This document shows positions 34,342 through 45,615 of a stretch of DNA of 64,000 nt, one piece after another (position 1 is the stretch's first letter; each line of letters begins with the position of its first letter). The DNA comes from Gymnopus androsaceus JB14. Lineage: Eukaryota; Basidiomycota; Agaricomycetes; Agaricales; Omphalotaceae. A program made the translations under genes and the position numbers. The notes beneath the pieces were generated by a model. It was not told where the DNA came from. It worked only from the letters and a program-made list of their open reading frames with translations, and made no database searches. The stretch lies in NCBI GenBank assembly GCA_009733575.1, contig ML769528.1, positions 62,001-126,000 of the forward strand, read 5' to 3'.

Positions 34342-36695
34342 ATGAGGTACGTACTTTGCGACGGTTCATGTTCGAGTATGGATGACTTACCACCTACCAG
34401 CCTACCTATGACTAAAGAGAATCTGCTCAAAAACAGGAAGAAACGTGAAGATGGTGTGTTATCGTTTTTATACTTTTGTTATTGCTTTCGCTGACTTTGC
34501 CAACAGGCCAGAGCTCGACTATGTGTAAGCTGTGAAATGTGTTTTACCATTCTCGAGCTGACCTTCATCTTGCAGTCACATTGCCCTCAGGCTTGGTTGA
34601 ACTCCCTGATAGCGTACTGAAGCTCCATAGTTTCCTCAGTGAGCTGTCCTTTTCGGATGGAGTCTGTGGAACCTTCCTCCCTCACACCAAAGAGTACATA
34701 ACGTCTCCCAATTGCAAATACATCCCTTCACCTCCAATGGGCTCGATGCGAGATTTGTATTGTCGATCCGATGCTCGTTACGGTGACGACGATCCCGTTT
34801 GTTGGCCTCAGCCCTTTAACCCGAACTATCCCTGGTACTCTGCAATTACCAGGAAGCCTACGAATTTCACCTCCCTTGCTGATGACATATTGTGGCTCGA
34901 TCTACGGGACAGTGATCTCACATACACTGTTGAAGGAGAAAAGCGCAAGGAAGGTGTTGTGAAGAAAGAGCTGACCAATGAGTTGGAGTCTCAGATCGCC
35001 CCTCTCAAGCGTCGAACGCTCGCATGGCACCAGACCAATTGAGATGAACTCAAGCTCAGGTTCGTGAAGGAACATACAGACACCATTGACCTGTGCCTCA
35101 CTCGTCTGAAAACGGTGTCTGCTTCGATCAGAGTCCAGCAACTTGCTCTCACCGAACTTCAATGTGGTCTACTCAGTGTTCAGGCTCTTTTAGATTATAC
35201 AGACTTTGAATCTCGTAGTATCACCTCGGATGCACCTCTTTCATTCAAAGGCAACAAAATGGGAGCTTTTGTTTGGAATGATAGGGACGCTCGCTTGTTA
35301 TATCACGCAGGCCTTCCTGTGTTTTTCATACGCCCTTGGATTGAATTTGACCGTCAGATTATTGAAGTCTTCACCTTGTTGCAGCAACCCCGGCTGCCTC
35401 AAGTTCAGATGGCCCCAGCCGACCCTCCTTACCACACTATAATGATGGGTCAGGCTGGTTCCGATAGCAAATTCGCCGCCATTCGTCAGGCATCGATTCA
35501 ATGTTTCGACGTCGTATCTCCTTTTCAAAACCTCCACGTACCTGGTGGATATACCTCATCTTTTGAACTCGGTAAAGGGAAGATCATGGCTCCAGCTTCA
35601 TCTCCACCGAGTCATATACAGCAGCCTTCCTCCTCCCAGACTCACGGTAACAAGCACTCTAAAAGTCATTTCCACCATAGTCAGGCATCCAGGTCCCAAA
35701 AAGGTCGTAAACCTGGCATGAATCGTGCGTTTCTGTTTTTATTTATCATTACTCCTGTCTAATCTCTTTGATATATAGCTCCAACGATGCAACGTGATAC
35801 ATTTGCCGACCTGCCTAAGGATGAACCTTTGGTCCCGCCTGCCATTACTGCCTGGAAGGATGTCAATAAAACTATCGACCAGAATGGTGTTCTGCCAGGT
35901 AAAAGGTCGCTTACTGTTCCCGACCCTGGGCTGTTTTTTGGACTTCAGCACCAGAATCGACAGTCATCGTATCTCTTCATGTGGCAGCATTTCAGAAATG
36001 CATGGCTTACTGCCTTGGAAGGCGGTCGCTCACCTCTGACAGTTGAACTTTGGCGCAAGATTCTCGCCTATGAATACCTTCAGCCGATTGAGCCAGGGCA
36101 GGTGATTTCCCCAAAAATGCAGGCCACCCTTGAAGCTACAAAGATTGTCGAGGATGTAATTTGTGCGTACGACTCACGTATGCTCCTCATGCCAGCGCCT
36201 TTCACGGCCACTTTCGACCCATCCACTGCTCGCAAGCTCATTCGCGAGTTATGCATGATTAATTTCCGCGCAGAACTCATATATGTTGATCAAGTCCTCG
36301 ATACAAGCAAACCTGTGCCACAACGAACTTTGACCATGGCCGAGTTTGACGCTGCGTGTGCCCAGCATCGACGCGACCGCATCACCCTCATGAATGGGGT
36401 ATTTTTGTATCATAATCTTGTTCCACATCCAGACGATGATCTTGGGATAGCTGCAGTGGACTGGAGCGACCGCTATAATGCGCTCAAGCACTTCTGGGCC
36501 TTGCTGAATACGTGGCCGTTGTCGAAACCGGCGATGTGGCGACGCGGCATGGACATGGATCTCAGTCACAAACGGTTTGGAACGAGAGAGGGGGCACAGT
36601 GGGAAAGGATGCTTGCAGAGTATTACATTCGAAGTGTTTTCAGTGTATTGAAGCATCCTCCTTCGCTCCCTCGTCGATTAGTGCTGGCACCTTGA
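34342..36695 (+). pseudogene. Element gene B: large hypothetical protein
   Basis: Five exons fit one frame: 34342-34346, 34401-34453, 34507-34524, 34576-35724 and 35779-36695, with good donors and acceptors, including a 5-nt first exon after GCCGCC. Visible blocks are YPWYSAITRKPTNFTSLADD, a coiled region, AFVWNDRDARLLYHAGLPVF, then VPDPGLFFGL and YLFMWQHFRNAWL. I recall proteins with a similar AxVxDxxTAxxLYxAGLPVY block and an LPDPxLFxxxQ block as expanded hypothetical families in Agaricomycetes. No catalytic motif is evident. One TGA (35040-35042) interrupts exon 4 where CGA would fit. Otherwise it is well preserved. Confidence 0.6.
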
Positions 36696-36979
36696 TTGTG
36701 ATTGCTCCTGTATGTTTATTTCAACTTTTTGTACATATGAAATGCTTCTATGATTGTTATCTACATGTACATACTAGACTTGTACTAATTGAAGTCTTTT
36801 TTATTGCTTTTTTACACTTGTTGCTGAATACGCTTTGACCTTGTGGATCAAGATTTGTCCGACAATTGATTTTGAGCAGATCGGTCCGAGTCGCTCACAG
36901 GTCTTGTCTGAAGGACGTATCAAGTTGAAACATACAGTAAATACACACGAAGTACATTAGAAATAAATAAGTAAAATAT
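36696..36979. other. Convergent 3' region between genes B and C
   Basis: Short intergenic stretch between the stop codons of two convergent genes; nothing else is seen. Confidence 0.4.
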
Positions 36980-39408
36980 TCAATGTTCTAGAACGGTAGT
37001 TGCAAGACTATTAATCGTTGCGACCATGTCCGCGATGTATATGCTATCCTTCTCAGCAGCTTCCCTCCGATGCCTACCAATGACGTCCGATAAGATCTCC
37101 CCCTCTGGTAATTCCTGCAAGCTGCAGCTCTTCACCACCTTGTTGCACTGATCGTGTAGCCGCCTGTACAAAGTAGCTTGCCTTCGTGCATACGCAACAT
37201 GTCCAAAAGACTAATTGTGCCCATCGTTGTCGGTCAATGGACAAGCAGCAGACTTGGACCAGGCGGCTTCCATAGTTTGACAGCCACGACGATAGTTGAA
37301 TAGTTCGGCGTGAATGGTTTCGCATACTTCACGCCACCGTTCATCTTCAGCTTTCTTGCGGAAATATTCGATTTGGTCACCTGTTGAAAAGTTAGTTCGT
37401 TCGTTTTGAGATTGGAAAAGTGAACGAACATTCTTCTTCAAACTCGGAGAGGTTTTGGCCCTGTCCACTCACACCAAACATAAGTCTCTTGGTCCAGATC
37501 CAGCCGTTGGGCTTGGTTTCTGGTTCCTTGCCCTTGGTGACATTGTTTCGTTGTGCTTTCCCTGCAAGCATATGAGTAAAATCGATGTTCAATCTGCAGT
37601 GAAGACTCACGTCTTTGTCGACGGGTGCCCTGTGTACTAGCCATCATCGGCTCATCAACCACCATTTCATCGCCTTCATCTATGCCTTCTTCCTCCTCCT
37701 CATCGTCCTGTTCTGCAAGCATGGTGTAAAGAGCACCATCCGTTTCCCGCAAATCACCGAGCGCTCGCGGATGCACCGTGGAGTATCGATAAGTATCGGA
37801 AAGTGACATGGCGGGGAGCTCCTCGGGTTGAGCACCTCCAAGATCCAGTAGAGCCTTGCGAACTCTGTTATAGTCAGCGATACAGGAGTCCCGCTCCACC
37901 TCAATCCTCTTCAGCTTCAACTGGGACTGAGTGTTGGCATTGGTGCCTCGTTCCTGCTTCTTTTGGTCGTGGGTGATTGAGTAGCTTTTGGCAGCGTTCT
38001 GAACGGACTGGATATAATCGTAAAGTTCCCCTTCACGCATTTTGCACTCGAGAGCTGCGAGATGCCCGAGATCACGAGCTTGGCGATGGGCAGGAGTCAT
38101 ATTGGACGGCAGTAAGAGGTTCTCATCTTCAGGTTTGACCTCATCATTCTTGTCGTAGATAGTGACCAGCATATCCTCGATTGCTGGTATGATTGACTTC
38201 TGCGTGTCCCGGTATACTGAGATTTTCTCGGTGAGAGCTTTCCGTTGTTTCGCAATATCCTTCTTGACCGTTTCGGTTTGGTTGAGGGTGAGTTTACCGC
38301 GAATTCGTTGTCTACATTAAGAACAGGTTCACATTAATCCACAAACGATCAAGCTGACCACATACTGTTCATGTTGAATAGCTAAGCCCTGTTGAATCAA
38401 ATACAACTCCATGTTCCCTGCATCTCCATCCGCAAACGAGGTCGCGTTGTTGAGTAGTAGCTGTTGATAGATCTTCTCCTGCGAAGGTACTGTAACAGAA
38501 CATGTTGAATACAACGACGTCACAATAAAGTGAAATGGAATACCTTTAGAATGGTGTTGGTAAATTCCTTGGATGATACCGTTCGAGTAACGCTTGGCTC
38601 GCTGGGCCTTCTCCTCCCATGAAGCAGCCCTGTCTCGATAGGTGATACAGGCCGATATAAAGGCTCTGTGCTTTCGACGAGAAAGCAAAACAGCGTCCTT
38701 GTAGAGCCTGAGGAACAGCTGGGGCATTTCGACATTTTTACGGAAATTGTTGTAGGTGTCTTTGCAAACGGAAGACCCTTTGGAGCAGGGGAGTTGGATG
38801 GTATACGTGTTGTTTTCGAGATAGGATATGTCAACTTTGAGAAAGAACCCATCGGTTTGCCACACTTTCGCCCAGTGAAAAGGATGATGGTAGTGGTCTC
38901 GAATGAAACACTTCTCACAGGTGGCCTCATAGTCGTAGCACTCATCGCATGCGATCAGGCGATACAATCCAGAGCCACATTTGCAGAGTTCGTTGACTTT
39001 GGCGCAGGCCTCGGCAGCTATCAAATGGAATTGTAACTTCGGAAGGTTTTCCATAAATTCTGCCATGCTTTCTGCAGTCTATAAGTTTAAGCAAGTGAGC
39101 CGTGGAAAGCTTGAATCAACGAAGAAACACACCTGTGTCATTTGCTTCTTCTTTTCTTCAACCTTTGCCTGCTCTTCTTTCTCCTCCTCCTCTTCGGAAT
39201 CCGGTTCCTGTTCGACGGCGTGCCCTGGCATTGGTTGTGCGGAGGTTGATGGTTGTGCAGAAGTAGACGATTCTGCTAATCGCAATTTGCGGGGCAACTC
39301 AGAAAGTGGTCGAGATGGAGCACCGAAACAATGAGAGTTATCAACCAGCACAGGTCGTTTCAGAGCTTCTCGAGCTGCTCAGTCTATTTCTCTCTTGCAT
39401 TTCGACAT
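36980..39408 (-). pseudogene. Element gene C: CxC2/KDZ transposase-like, no catalytic core
   Basis: Exons: 39408-39133, 39078-38544, 38489-38367, 38311-37611, 37561-37430, 37380 to about 37240, and a last piece to 36980. Introns are 49-55 nt with clean borders; the last junction is unresolved. After an acidic N-terminus, a Cys cluster reads CKCGSGLYR, CDECYDYEATCEKC and HHPFHWAKVWQ, like the CxC2 domain of KDZ transposases. The second half (LLLPSN, LECKMREGE, NTQSQL, YNRVRKALLDLG, NGWIWTKR, then YFRKKAEDERWRE) follows the helical C-terminus of KDZ proteins. The several hundred catalytic residues expected between them are absent. Codon 10 is TGA (39381-39379), a likely CGA decay. KDZ kinship is from recall. 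Confidence 0.6.
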
Positions 39409-39814
39409 GACTGGACAAGAATTAGCGTAACGAATGAAATAATAATGGTCCACGCACCTAGGCCGAGGATGTTGAATTGAAGGAATGGTTCACAGAAATG
39501 AACAGTGACTGACAAGCATCAGAGCACAAGTACCACATGCGTGATACAACCGAGACAGGACAAAGAATAGGAGAACAAAAAGATCGAAGGCTTAAGCGCC
39601 CAGGTCAGACCGTGTTATCACGTTTAAGCGCCCAGTCCACATTTGAACGCTACAGGAACGCTAGTCGAAACGAAAACCTCAGTTCAGAGTACATGAAGAT
39701 CTAAATTTGTTGACATTGTTCGACGTAAAAAGCGTAATAAACTATATAAAAGACCGATGACAATACATGAAATACTAGATACTAATTAGTTTCTCCTCTA
39801 AATAAGCATCATGT
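39409..39814. other. Intergenic between genes C and D
   Basis: About 400 bp upstream of gene C; no further feature seen. Confidence 0.35.
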
Positions 39815-40671
39815 TTACTGCTCTTCACCATCCTCCTCATCCAAATGCCCTTCATCATCCTCCTCATCCAAATGCCCTTCATGGTCGGGGTGATCACTGT
39901 CATAGATCGGGGGACTCCCAATGCGCGACATGCTAGAAGGTCTAGTGGCCAGCCACTTGTTGACAGTAGTAGTATCGAGGATATCGTCGCTAGCATCGCT
40001 GGGGGTAACCGAGCCATCCCGAGTGCTACCAATATCATCATTGGCGGCGTTGTTAGCGTGGGGAGGGTTCACTGTGGACCATTTCAGTACGATCTATGTT
40101 GGTGAATAAAGGAATGAACTCACCAGTAGCAAACATGCGCCGATATTCAGAATCTGTAAGCTCGTTGCGTGTGATTGCAGTTCTTAGCTCCGGAATCATC
40201 TCCTTCAAGACGCCCTCCATGTCGATGATAACACCTTCGAGGATCACACTTCGCAGGGGCCATTGATCCAGCCTGCGCGAAAGGTCCAGAAGACAACGCT
40301 TGAGAGCCTTCAGGACAAGTATAAGCGTGGGGTCGACGTGAAAGACCTTGACATATAACGGGAAAAGGTCTAGAAAAAGTAGAATGAACATGAGTATGAA
40401 CGGAAAGAACAAGCTTGGCAGACGTACCGTGGCCCGTATGAGTACGTATGGGAGGCAGAGGTTGTTTACGAAGTATAGCCAGAAGGGTAGGTATACGTTC
40501 ATGAATAATGGGATCCAAGTTGTCGACAATGGCACGAATATGGGGTATGTCGTTTATGTAGGTGTCGGGCATATCAATGACTGCTTCGGTGATTTCTTCG
40601 ACGACAGAGAGAACTTTATCGAGATATCTGCTTGCCTTTGAGTAGGTCGCGAGAACAAGAGTGTTTGACAT
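39815..40671 (-). CDS. Element gene D: small helical, acidic-tailed protein
   Basis: Three exons (40671-40428, 40369-40124, 40071-39815) are joined by introns of 58 and 52 nt (GTACGT...CTAG; GTGAGT...CACAG), both keeping the frame. No internal stop. The first two exons are helical (SRYLDKVLSVVEEITEAVID; LILVLKALKRCLLDLSRRLD). The C-terminus is Ser/Asp-rich with a duplicated acidic unit (EGHLDEED, twice). Not recognised. Confidence 0.5.
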
Positions 40672-41372
40672 ATTGAGAGATCGCAGTTTGGGGGCAGGAC
40701 CAGTAAGGGTTGACGCGTTTTTAAAGGGCTAGGCGGACAAAAGAGAGAGGTCGGGCCGCATATACCGTATGAGGATCTAAAATACAATGAGTGGTCAAAG
40801 CTATACAAAAAAGAAAAGACCACCATACCTGCAAGCGGTCAATCCATAGCCACAAGAAGTGAGCAAGTCGGGAAAGCACCAGCAACAAGAAGTTACCAGC
40901 GACGGAGAGGATGTGCGTCCCCTCCAAAATTAAAGCAGAAATAAGCCATGGAAGTAGGAAGATCAGTGGAACAAGTCCCGGCCGAAGCCCGAAGTTCAAC
41001 TATGTGTCAGATGCCGCATGCTTGTCACGCGGCATCAAGCAAACGGCATCAACGGAAACTCATCTTCGCTTCTGCTTCCACCGTCGTTGTTGCACGTACT
41101 TGTCCCATTCCGACTGAGATTCACGCAAGTGGATCTCTTACTATGACTCCAGTCATAGTAATGCAGCTTCTGCTGCTGTTTTTCTTCCAGACGTTACTTC
41201 TCTTGGATGATTACCGACGGTAAGTGCTGCGAGTCGCATCTGGGGAAAATGACTAACTCTTGCACATCCATGACATTCAAGACTTCAAGAATCATCGAAT
41301 ACATGACTATCTGGCACCAGGCCTAGGGTAATTATATCGCCGTACATCTGCTCTAACAACCACTGAAGCTAC
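40672..41372. other. Intergenic between genes D and E
   Basis: A minus-strand frame (40999-40721) is hydrophobic but overlaps no recognisable family and may be chance. Confidence 0.35.
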
Positions 41373-41873
41373 TTAATTAGATTCCTCGGAATTTTCAACT
41401 CTGTTGCACTCGAAAACCACCCGACCTTCTAATACACTATTAGGAGTGGGTTCGGCCTCCCACGCCTGGATTCTACGCTGTAGAGGTCTGTACAACCCCT
41501 GCATAGCGAACAAGAGAGACCAGTCTAAGTCCTCTTGCTCGCAAAGGATGGCAAGGTGATTACAAGCCTCTATCAAGGCGTCCTGTCGGTCTTTCGCGGT
41601 GCAGCGGCACGGTCCTGCGTTGGAGAAACCTGCTCTGGAAGAAGGACCTGCGTTGGATGGAGATTTGAGAGCGGAAGATGAGATCTTCGTGGACTTCGAG
41701 CATTTTAGACGCAAGGGAGCTTCCTCACTAGGCAGGAATCCAGAGTCTTCGGGATCATCTGCACACTTCATTCGTTTTGGAGCTGGTGACCCACTCTCTT
41801 GTTCAAGCTTGCGTTTCAACTGCATGGAGGAACGACGAGGTGGCTGAGGAGTTTGTGGGTTAGGAGAAGACAT
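41373..41873 (-). CDS. Element gene E: 166-aa basic/Ser-rich protein
   Basis: A single open frame with ATG at 41873 and stop at 41373. The N-terminus is Ser/Pro and Lys/Arg-rich with a possible nuclear signal (PAPKRMK). A C-R-C motif (GPCRCTAKDRQDALIEAC) precedes a helical C-terminal half. It lies in the same direction as genes D and F. Not recognised. Confidence 0.45.
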   Translation of the reverse strand: MSSPNPQTPQPPRRSSMQLKRKLEQESGSPAPKRMKCADDPEDSGFLPSEEAPLRLKCSKSTKISSSALKSPSNAGPSSRAGFSNAGPCRCTAKDRQDALIEACNHLAILCEQEDLDWSLLFAMQGLYRPLQRRIQAWEAEPTPNSVLEGRVVFECNRVENSEESN

Positions 41874-42122
41874 GGCGTTGAGCGGGTGTACTGTTGTTGT
41901 GCTTGGAATTTTTTTTATCGACGGACGAGTGAGTTTTTATACGTCTTCTTGTTTTTGTGTGTGGCTCAAGCTAATTGGCCTCAGGTACTTTTCTTATTGT
42001 CTGGCTCATTTGTTCGATTTATTGTGGTGAAGGTCAAAGCGGGAAAAGCTTCGGAGCAAATTAGCGAAAGACAAAATGCTATAATTCTACAGATTTATGC
42101 GACAGAGTTCTACATTGTCAAA

Positions 42123-43206
42123 TTAACAATTATTATATATGGTTTGGGCCAGTGCTCGGAGTTTCGGGCCAAGAATAGTGTCCTGCATCCCATCACTGTT
42201 CGCAGCTTCCTCCAATTCATCACAGGCGTGAGACAAATACACCATCCACCTCGAGTTGGAGTCCACGACTTTAGTGGGACAGGCCAAAGCAGGCGTCTCC
42301 CCAAGCGAAGAGGGTCCTGCCACAGGTGTAACAGACTCCCTGCGAGAGATCTTGGAGAAAATTGGTTTACTGGGGCCCTCCACGAATTCGACCTCATCAT
42401 CATCGTCGTCAGTGGCGAGCGGGACAGGCTGAAATGCAATAACTTTGGAAGAACCTTCTGAGACCCTCCTTTGCTTCGAATTGACCTCATCATCATCATC
42501 ATCGATGGCGAGCGGGAAAGGCTGAGGGGTGATAACTTTGGAAGAACCTTCCGAGACCCTCCTTTGCTTCGAAGGAGTGGTGGGGTCAGCGGAATCCCTC
42601 TTGCGTTTGGAGCAACGGGAGGAGGAAGGAGTGCCTCCGGATTGCGCCAAAAAAGTCGTGATTTCTCCGTCAAGTGCAAGAAGCTGCCCAGCAGCATCTT
42701 CGAAGTGCGGGATGCACTCCTTCATGGCTCGCAGCTTGGTGATCTCATTGGTCGACATGAGCCATCGACAGAATCGCTGGAAACACTCTTGTCTTTTGTC
42801 GTCGGACATTGGAAACACGGGATGTTCTTTTGCGCTTCCGCAGCCTTTGTAGTTGCAAAGACGCTGATAGACATAGTCAGTAGCGTGGTGCAGGTAGAAT
42901 TGCAGGACTTACAGAGATGCTCAGCTTTGCGAAGTCGGTCGGATGATCCCGACCCATGCAAACACCCACTATGTGCTTGTATGAACTCTTTTTCGTAGGA
43001 TCCAGACATTTCGTAAAGTCTTCCAATGCCTTATAGCGATTGATTTCCTTCAGAAAAGTAATGACAATGCCCATCAGACCCTGCTGCATTGGGCTTTGGC
43101 AGTTGAAGAAAGAGGGAATAGTGCCAGAGTAAGTTGGATGGAGGGTGTACGGAGAGGGCTTCTGGGGAGAGCATTTGGTGGCTTTGGTTTTAGCAGGAGA
43201 CGACAT
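42123..43206 (-). CDS. Element gene F: internally repeated nuclear-type protein
   Basis: Two exons, 43206-42913 and 42863-42123, join across a 49-nt intron (GTAAGT...ATCAG) in frame. The start MSSPAKTKATK resembles that of gene E (MSSPNPQTPQ). The first half is basic, then a helical block (GLMGIVITFLKEINRYKALE). The second half contains two copies of a 31-residue unit (SKQRRVSEGSSKVI followed by a DDDDDEV run), with putative nuclear signals (SKRKRD). No stops interrupt it. Function unknown. Confidence 0.5.
42415..42600. repeat. 93-bp tandem duplication within gene F
   Basis: GCGAGCGGGA at 42415 and again at 42508 starts two closely similar units with TTTGGAAGAACCTTC and GAGACCCTCCTTTGCTTCGA. 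It preserves the frame. Confidence 0.7.
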
Positions 43207-43770
43207 CGTTTGAGTGGGTGGGACCGTTTGAGAGGAGGGTTTTTGTACTCTGGGAGGCCAAAGCAAAATTGAGCACCAGGTGTCATGCCACTTGGTCAGC
43301 CAGCCTTATTGTCCGATGTGGCCAGCAGCGATATGGCGAAAACTATTGTTCAGGTCAAAGCTGGGAAAACATTCTTGGAAGGGAGATTAGTTGCTGAATT
43401 GAACGCGGGAGCAGTGATTGGTATGCACGTTGGCGTTGCACCACAGTGGAGGGATTGGTGGAATTATTCGTGGTCGTCATTGTTGTATTTGGAATATTGT
43501 AGGCGGAATCGCTCATATCGATTCAAAGGGCTTCCGTTCCTGACATACGAAGAGTGAATCAGGCCCGTAATCGTACGAGTGATCACCTTGGTTTGGATGC
43601 ACAGGTAAGTTTTCTTTTCGCAAACGGACTTGTACATTCACTTGATGCCAGTTCTGGACGTAGATAAGTTCGGTATCCATATATACAGCTTTGACCATCC
43701 CTTTTTATTATTGTTTTCCTTGTTTCGGCGCACTCGGCAGGGTCTTATCTGGCCCTTATTGTTCCCACTG

Positions 43771-44187
43771 TATATATAACGGGGTGGGTCACCATTCCCC
43801 CATTTTGTCTTTCTCTCTCGCTTTTGACTTCCTCTCGCTCCAACTTTGTAAGTCCTCCAATTGCTTTAGACGTTTTCACTAAAATCAAATCTAATCTAGT
43901 ACTACGACAAATGCCTACAAGCCAGTTGCATAAGTCTCCTCAAGGTCCGACTCCATCTTCTAATGTTGGTAGTAAGAAGGGTGGCAACGAAGCTTCACCA
44001 AAAATGGCCAGGTTTGACAGCAAGGAAACTACTTGGTATGTCGAATGTCTCAAATTTACCATCTATTGGCTCATGATTCATTAGTATCGTTGACCAGAAA
44101 TTTGAGTGCGGTTTGTCGTTTAATGCGCACAGTCACCAGAGTGTCTGCCCATACGACTGGAGTTTTCAAGCGCGAAGCCGTTCTTAA
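43771..44187 (+). CDS. Element gene G: small Ser-rich/Cys protein
   Basis: A TATATATAA box (43771) is followed by a likely 5'-UTR intron (GTAAGT at 43850; CTAG just before 43901) and ATG 43911. Exon 1 (43911-44035) encodes MPTSQLHKSPQG and a Lys/Ser-rich stretch. A 49-nt intron (GTATGT...TTAG) leads in frame to exon 2 (44085-44187), reading IVDQKFECGLSFNAHSHQSV, about 75 aa in all. It lies close to the right end of the TIR element. Family unknown; the 3' end is uncertain. Confidence 0.35.
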
Positions 44188-44321
44188 GGGCTTTCTGGGT
44201 AGGGTTCTTCACAGTGAGTCTTTTTCTTGCTAATGAATTTTGCGCTCTCTGATTACAGCTCAGGTATAACTTAGTTGTCACTCTGGCCATATAATACTAT
44301 ATTTTTTTATCAATTGAATCT

Positions 44322-44834
44322 CACGCGACGCATTTATGTTTACCATTGGGATTCTCGAGCATGCAGTTTAACATATTAAACTGTTGAACAAAGGCACGCG
44401 ACGCATTTATTTTATCATTGAGAATCTGGAGCATGCGGTTTAACGCGTTAAAATCACAGTTAAACAAATGATCTGAGAACATAGAGGGGCGATTGGATGG
44501 AATGGTTCAACGCGTTCAAAGCGCGTTGAACGCGTTAAACGGCCTGTTGACATGATTAGTAGCGTCTTCAAATAGTTCGTGTTGAACGCATTGAATGAGG
44601 TTCAACGGCCTCTCCAGTATGCTTACAGTCAAGCAGCATTGAACGTGTTTAACACGTTTAACGTACTCATGAGTAAATCAGCAATTTGTTCAGATCAGTT
44701 GCGTTGAACGCGTTTAACGAGATTTAACAGGATCAGATGTAAACTATATTTGCTCTAAATAGATGGTACAAATAGGTAGCGTTTAACTGTTAAACGAAAA
44801 GTTTACTTGACCCCCTCCTGTTTAACAAGGCTAA
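44322..44834. repeat. Right TIR and subterminal GTTTAAC array
   Basis: Dense GTTTAACGCGTTAAA, TTCAACGCG, GTTGAACGCGTTAAAC and ACGTGTTTAACACG motifs run to the TIR at about 44779-44834. A 50-bp direct repeat (CGCGACGCATTTAT...GCATGC) occurs at about 44325 and 44397. Confidence 0.65.
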
Positions 44835-45351
44835 TGGTGTTTTATGAATGGAGCACTGGTTGGAGTGCCTAGTCATCGAATCGTCGAACCTAAGCTCTCT
44901 CGTGCGCGCGTCATCCAGGGTCTGGACTGGAAGCGTTGTCGATAACTGCTGCACGACATTGAACGTTTTGAAGCAGACGGAGGTTCTGGAACGTTCCGAA
45001 GACTTCCCAGGGATAGGCCTATGTAGCAGCACCATTCGCGGACAGGATGCAGCTGTCTAAACTTGAGACGGAGACCATGAGCAGTTGGCGCAGGAAGATG
45101 GTAAGGGGAAGGAAAGTAGATTTAAGCATAATAGCAGCGCAAATAGTCCACAGATTACCTAGCACATCTCCTGCTGCTACCTAGTGCAGTGGACCTACTG
45201 GACCAACTCTTCCCCCAGAGTTTCAAGTCAATGTTGCGCACTGGCGAGATCCCAGATATGTCAAACCTCGAAAATATTCTATGGATTTGGATTAAACATC
45301 CAGGACTTCCTCAATCACCACCAAAGGCATCAGCTGCCTCGACCACCTCCA

Positions 45352-45615
45352 ATGGCAGCGCAACCGGAACTTTGGCAGTACATCGCGGACCAGGTCATAG
45401 AAGACCTGTCCAACGCTTGTGAATTTGATCTTCGGCTTGTGCTGCCTGTTTCTACAGAATACAATTGTATGCTTTCCCTCTATGATTCGCACACAATTAC
45501 AGTCACAAAGCTGGATGACGAAGAGCAGGATGTTATTCGGATTATGAGGGAAAGACTAGGGAATGTCTTGACCAACCAGAAGGCACGGTGGCTCTTTAGT
45601 TATATTGAATTCTAG
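45352..45615 (+). CDS. Small hypothetical protein
   Basis: ATG 45352 opens MAAQPELWQYIADQVIEDL and continues through VTKLDDEEQDVIRIM to TAG at 45613-45615 (87 codons). The frame is also open upstream to 45184, and a second frame there (DLLDQLFPQSFKSML) may be an earlier exon. The composition looks coding; the family is unknown. It lies just outside the 14-kb TIR element. Confidence 0.35.
   Translation: MAAQPELWQYIADQVIEDLSNACEFDLRLVLPVSTEYNCMLSLYDSHTITVTKLDDEEQDVIRIMRERLGNVLTNQKARWLFSYIEF

Larger units (their letters stand above)
30856..44834. mobile_element. Candidate 14-kb TIR element with subterminal arrays
   Basis: The ends match in inverted orientation: TTGTTAAAC, a G run, GGTCAA, then TAAACTTTTCGTT at the left (30863-30896), with the same order on the opposite strand at the right (44831-44795). 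Inward of each end, about 400 bp are packed with GTTTAAC, GTTAAAC, GTTGAAC and GTTCAAC motifs. Such subterminal motif clusters are typical transposase-binding arrays. Inside are seven gene models and no recognisable catalytic transposase. The exact termini and the target duplication could not be fixed. Whether it moves as a unit is inference. Confidence 0.55.

Noticed and set aside
34342..36695. Gene B as a TET/JBP dioxygenase carried with KDZ-type elements
   Set aside because: No HxD...H iron-binding pattern with the usual surroundings was seen, so the idea has no support beyond context.
40721..40999. Hydrophobic minus-strand frame as a membrane protein
   Set aside because: Short, without supporting splice sites or context; the hydrophobicity may come from T-rich codons.
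41799..43009. Plus-strand frames opposite genes E and F
   Set aside because: They are shadows of the minus-strand genes, which have better starts, consistent introns and coding repeats.
30856..44834. Starship-type element
   Set aside because: No tyrosine recombinase with a captain-like N-terminal domain is visible, and the ends are inverted repeats with subterminal arrays.
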